Below the pieces are notes generated by a model, which did not search any database, had not been told where the DNA came from, and saw only the letters and a list, made by a program, of their open reading frames with translations. The position numbers were made by a program, and so were the translations under genes. Of a stretch of DNA of 14,877 nt, positions 14,616 through 14,877 are shown in pieces; the stretch's first letter is position 1; each line of letters starts with the position of its first letter. The DNA is from Chloroflexota bacterium (GTDB lineage: Bacteria > Chloroflexota > Anaerolineae > Aggregatilineales > Aggregatilineaceae), in the NCBI GenBank assembly GCA_016234525.1, contig JACRBK010000234.1:1-14877 (forward strand), read 5' to 3'.

Positions 14616-14877
14616 CTAACCATCAGGTGCTGGCCAGGATGTAATGACGGTGGTGCCGTAACCCAATCCCTGGCTGGTAATCTCGATATGTCCCTCGTAG
14701 GATTCGACAATAGATTTCGCCAATGCCAGCCCCAAACCTGTCCCCTGAATATTTCGAGAACGCGCTTTGTCAGCCCGATAAAAACGTTCGAACAAATGCG
14801 GTAGATGTTCTGGCGCAATACCCGGCCCGCTATCTTGTACCGTAAAAATGGCTTGCTGATCGATGGCCGTGACACGC
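14616..14877 (-). CDS. Sensor histidine kinase, C-terminal HATPase fragment
   Basis: Read on the minus strand, the frame is open from the window edge (first full codon at 14876-14874) to the TAG at 14618-14616; the start lies outside the window. The 86 codons encode the end of a histidine-kinase ATPase domain: the G1 box reads VQDSGPGIAPEHL, the F box LFERFYRADKARSRN, the G2 box GTGLGLALAKSIVE, and then HIEITSQGLGYGTTV before the terminus. All expected nucleotide-binding glycines are present. Another, longer minus-strand frame over the same bases gives a basic protein with no kinase motifs and is a shadow. The gene converges on the archaellum operon, so it need not belong to it. Confidence 0.88.
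   Translation of the reverse strand, partial: RVTAIDQQAIFTVQDSGPGIAPEHLPHLFERFYRADKARSRNIQGTGLGLALAKSIVESYEGHIEITSQGLGYGTTVITSWPAPDG

Noticed and set aside
14606..14875. Minus-strand open frame of 89 codons at the window end
   Set aside because: An overlapping minus-strand frame encodes clear HATPase motifs, so this one is a shadow.
1..14877. The fragment being archaeal DNA
   Set aside because: The intrinsic terminator, Shine-Dalgarno starts, PilN/PilO-like proteins and PilD-type peptidase point to a bacterium; a bacterial archaellum is the simpler reading.

Overview
The window reads as a bacterial chromosome segment, most likely from the phylum Chloroflexota, that carries an archaellum (archaeal-type rotating type IV filament) gene cluster. 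The archaeal-type genes are clear: the 3' end of an archaellin gene, an ArlD/E-like scaffold protein, ArlG- and ArlF-like stator proteins, the KaiC-like ATPase ArlH, the motor ATPase ArlI and the membrane platform ArlJ. Bacterial affiliation is inferred from Shine-Dalgarno sites before most genes, an intrinsic terminator with a T-tract, GAF/PAS multidomain sensor kinases, a PilD-type prepilin peptidase, PilN/PilO-like proteins, and a Pro/Thr-rich linker plus jelly-roll domain of a kind I associate with Chloroflexota surface proteins. To my knowledge archaella have been reported in Chloroflexota (Litorilinea aerophila), so the system as a whole is not new, but several parts of this cluster look unusual.

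Layout. Positions 1-285 encode the C-terminus of an archaellin. Positions 286-543 hold no gene but are dense in inverted repeats: a candidate H-type pseudoknot (306-354) and a strong intrinsic terminator (456-501) whose loop is perfectly complementary, over 13 nt, to an upstream element (395-407). From 544 to 14534 twelve plus-strand genes follow with gaps of at most 27 nt and three overlaps, so they probably form one operon: arlD/E-like, arlG-like, arlF-like, arlH, arlI, arlJ, an unknown membrane-anchored protein, an FHA-GAF-histidine-kinase-like protein, a prepilin peptidase, a PilN-like protein, a PilO-like protein fused to a jelly-roll domain, and a large membrane PAS/GAF histidine kinase. 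A convergent minus-strand gene (14616 to the window end) encodes the C-terminus of another sensor kinase. A hairpin lies between the two converging genes.

How the parts may work together. The prepilin peptidase would process the archaellin; ArlI and ArlH would power assembly and rotation on ArlJ; ArlF and ArlG would hold the stator against the cell envelope. Here ArlF carries two extra cadherin/CSPG-type repeats, and the PilO-like protein carries a jelly-roll domain, so both could anchor the machine to a bacterial envelope. The ArlD/E-like protein, the 169-residue unknown and the FHA protein are candidates for the cytoplasmic ring and its control. The FHA protein has tyrosine where the phosphoacceptor histidine should be, yet keeps its ATPase motifs. 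The structured RNA between archaellin and the assembly genes may set the ratio of filament subunit to machine. No chemotaxis genes, response regulator, arlC homologue, pilM, insertion sequence, tRNA or CRISPR array was seen.
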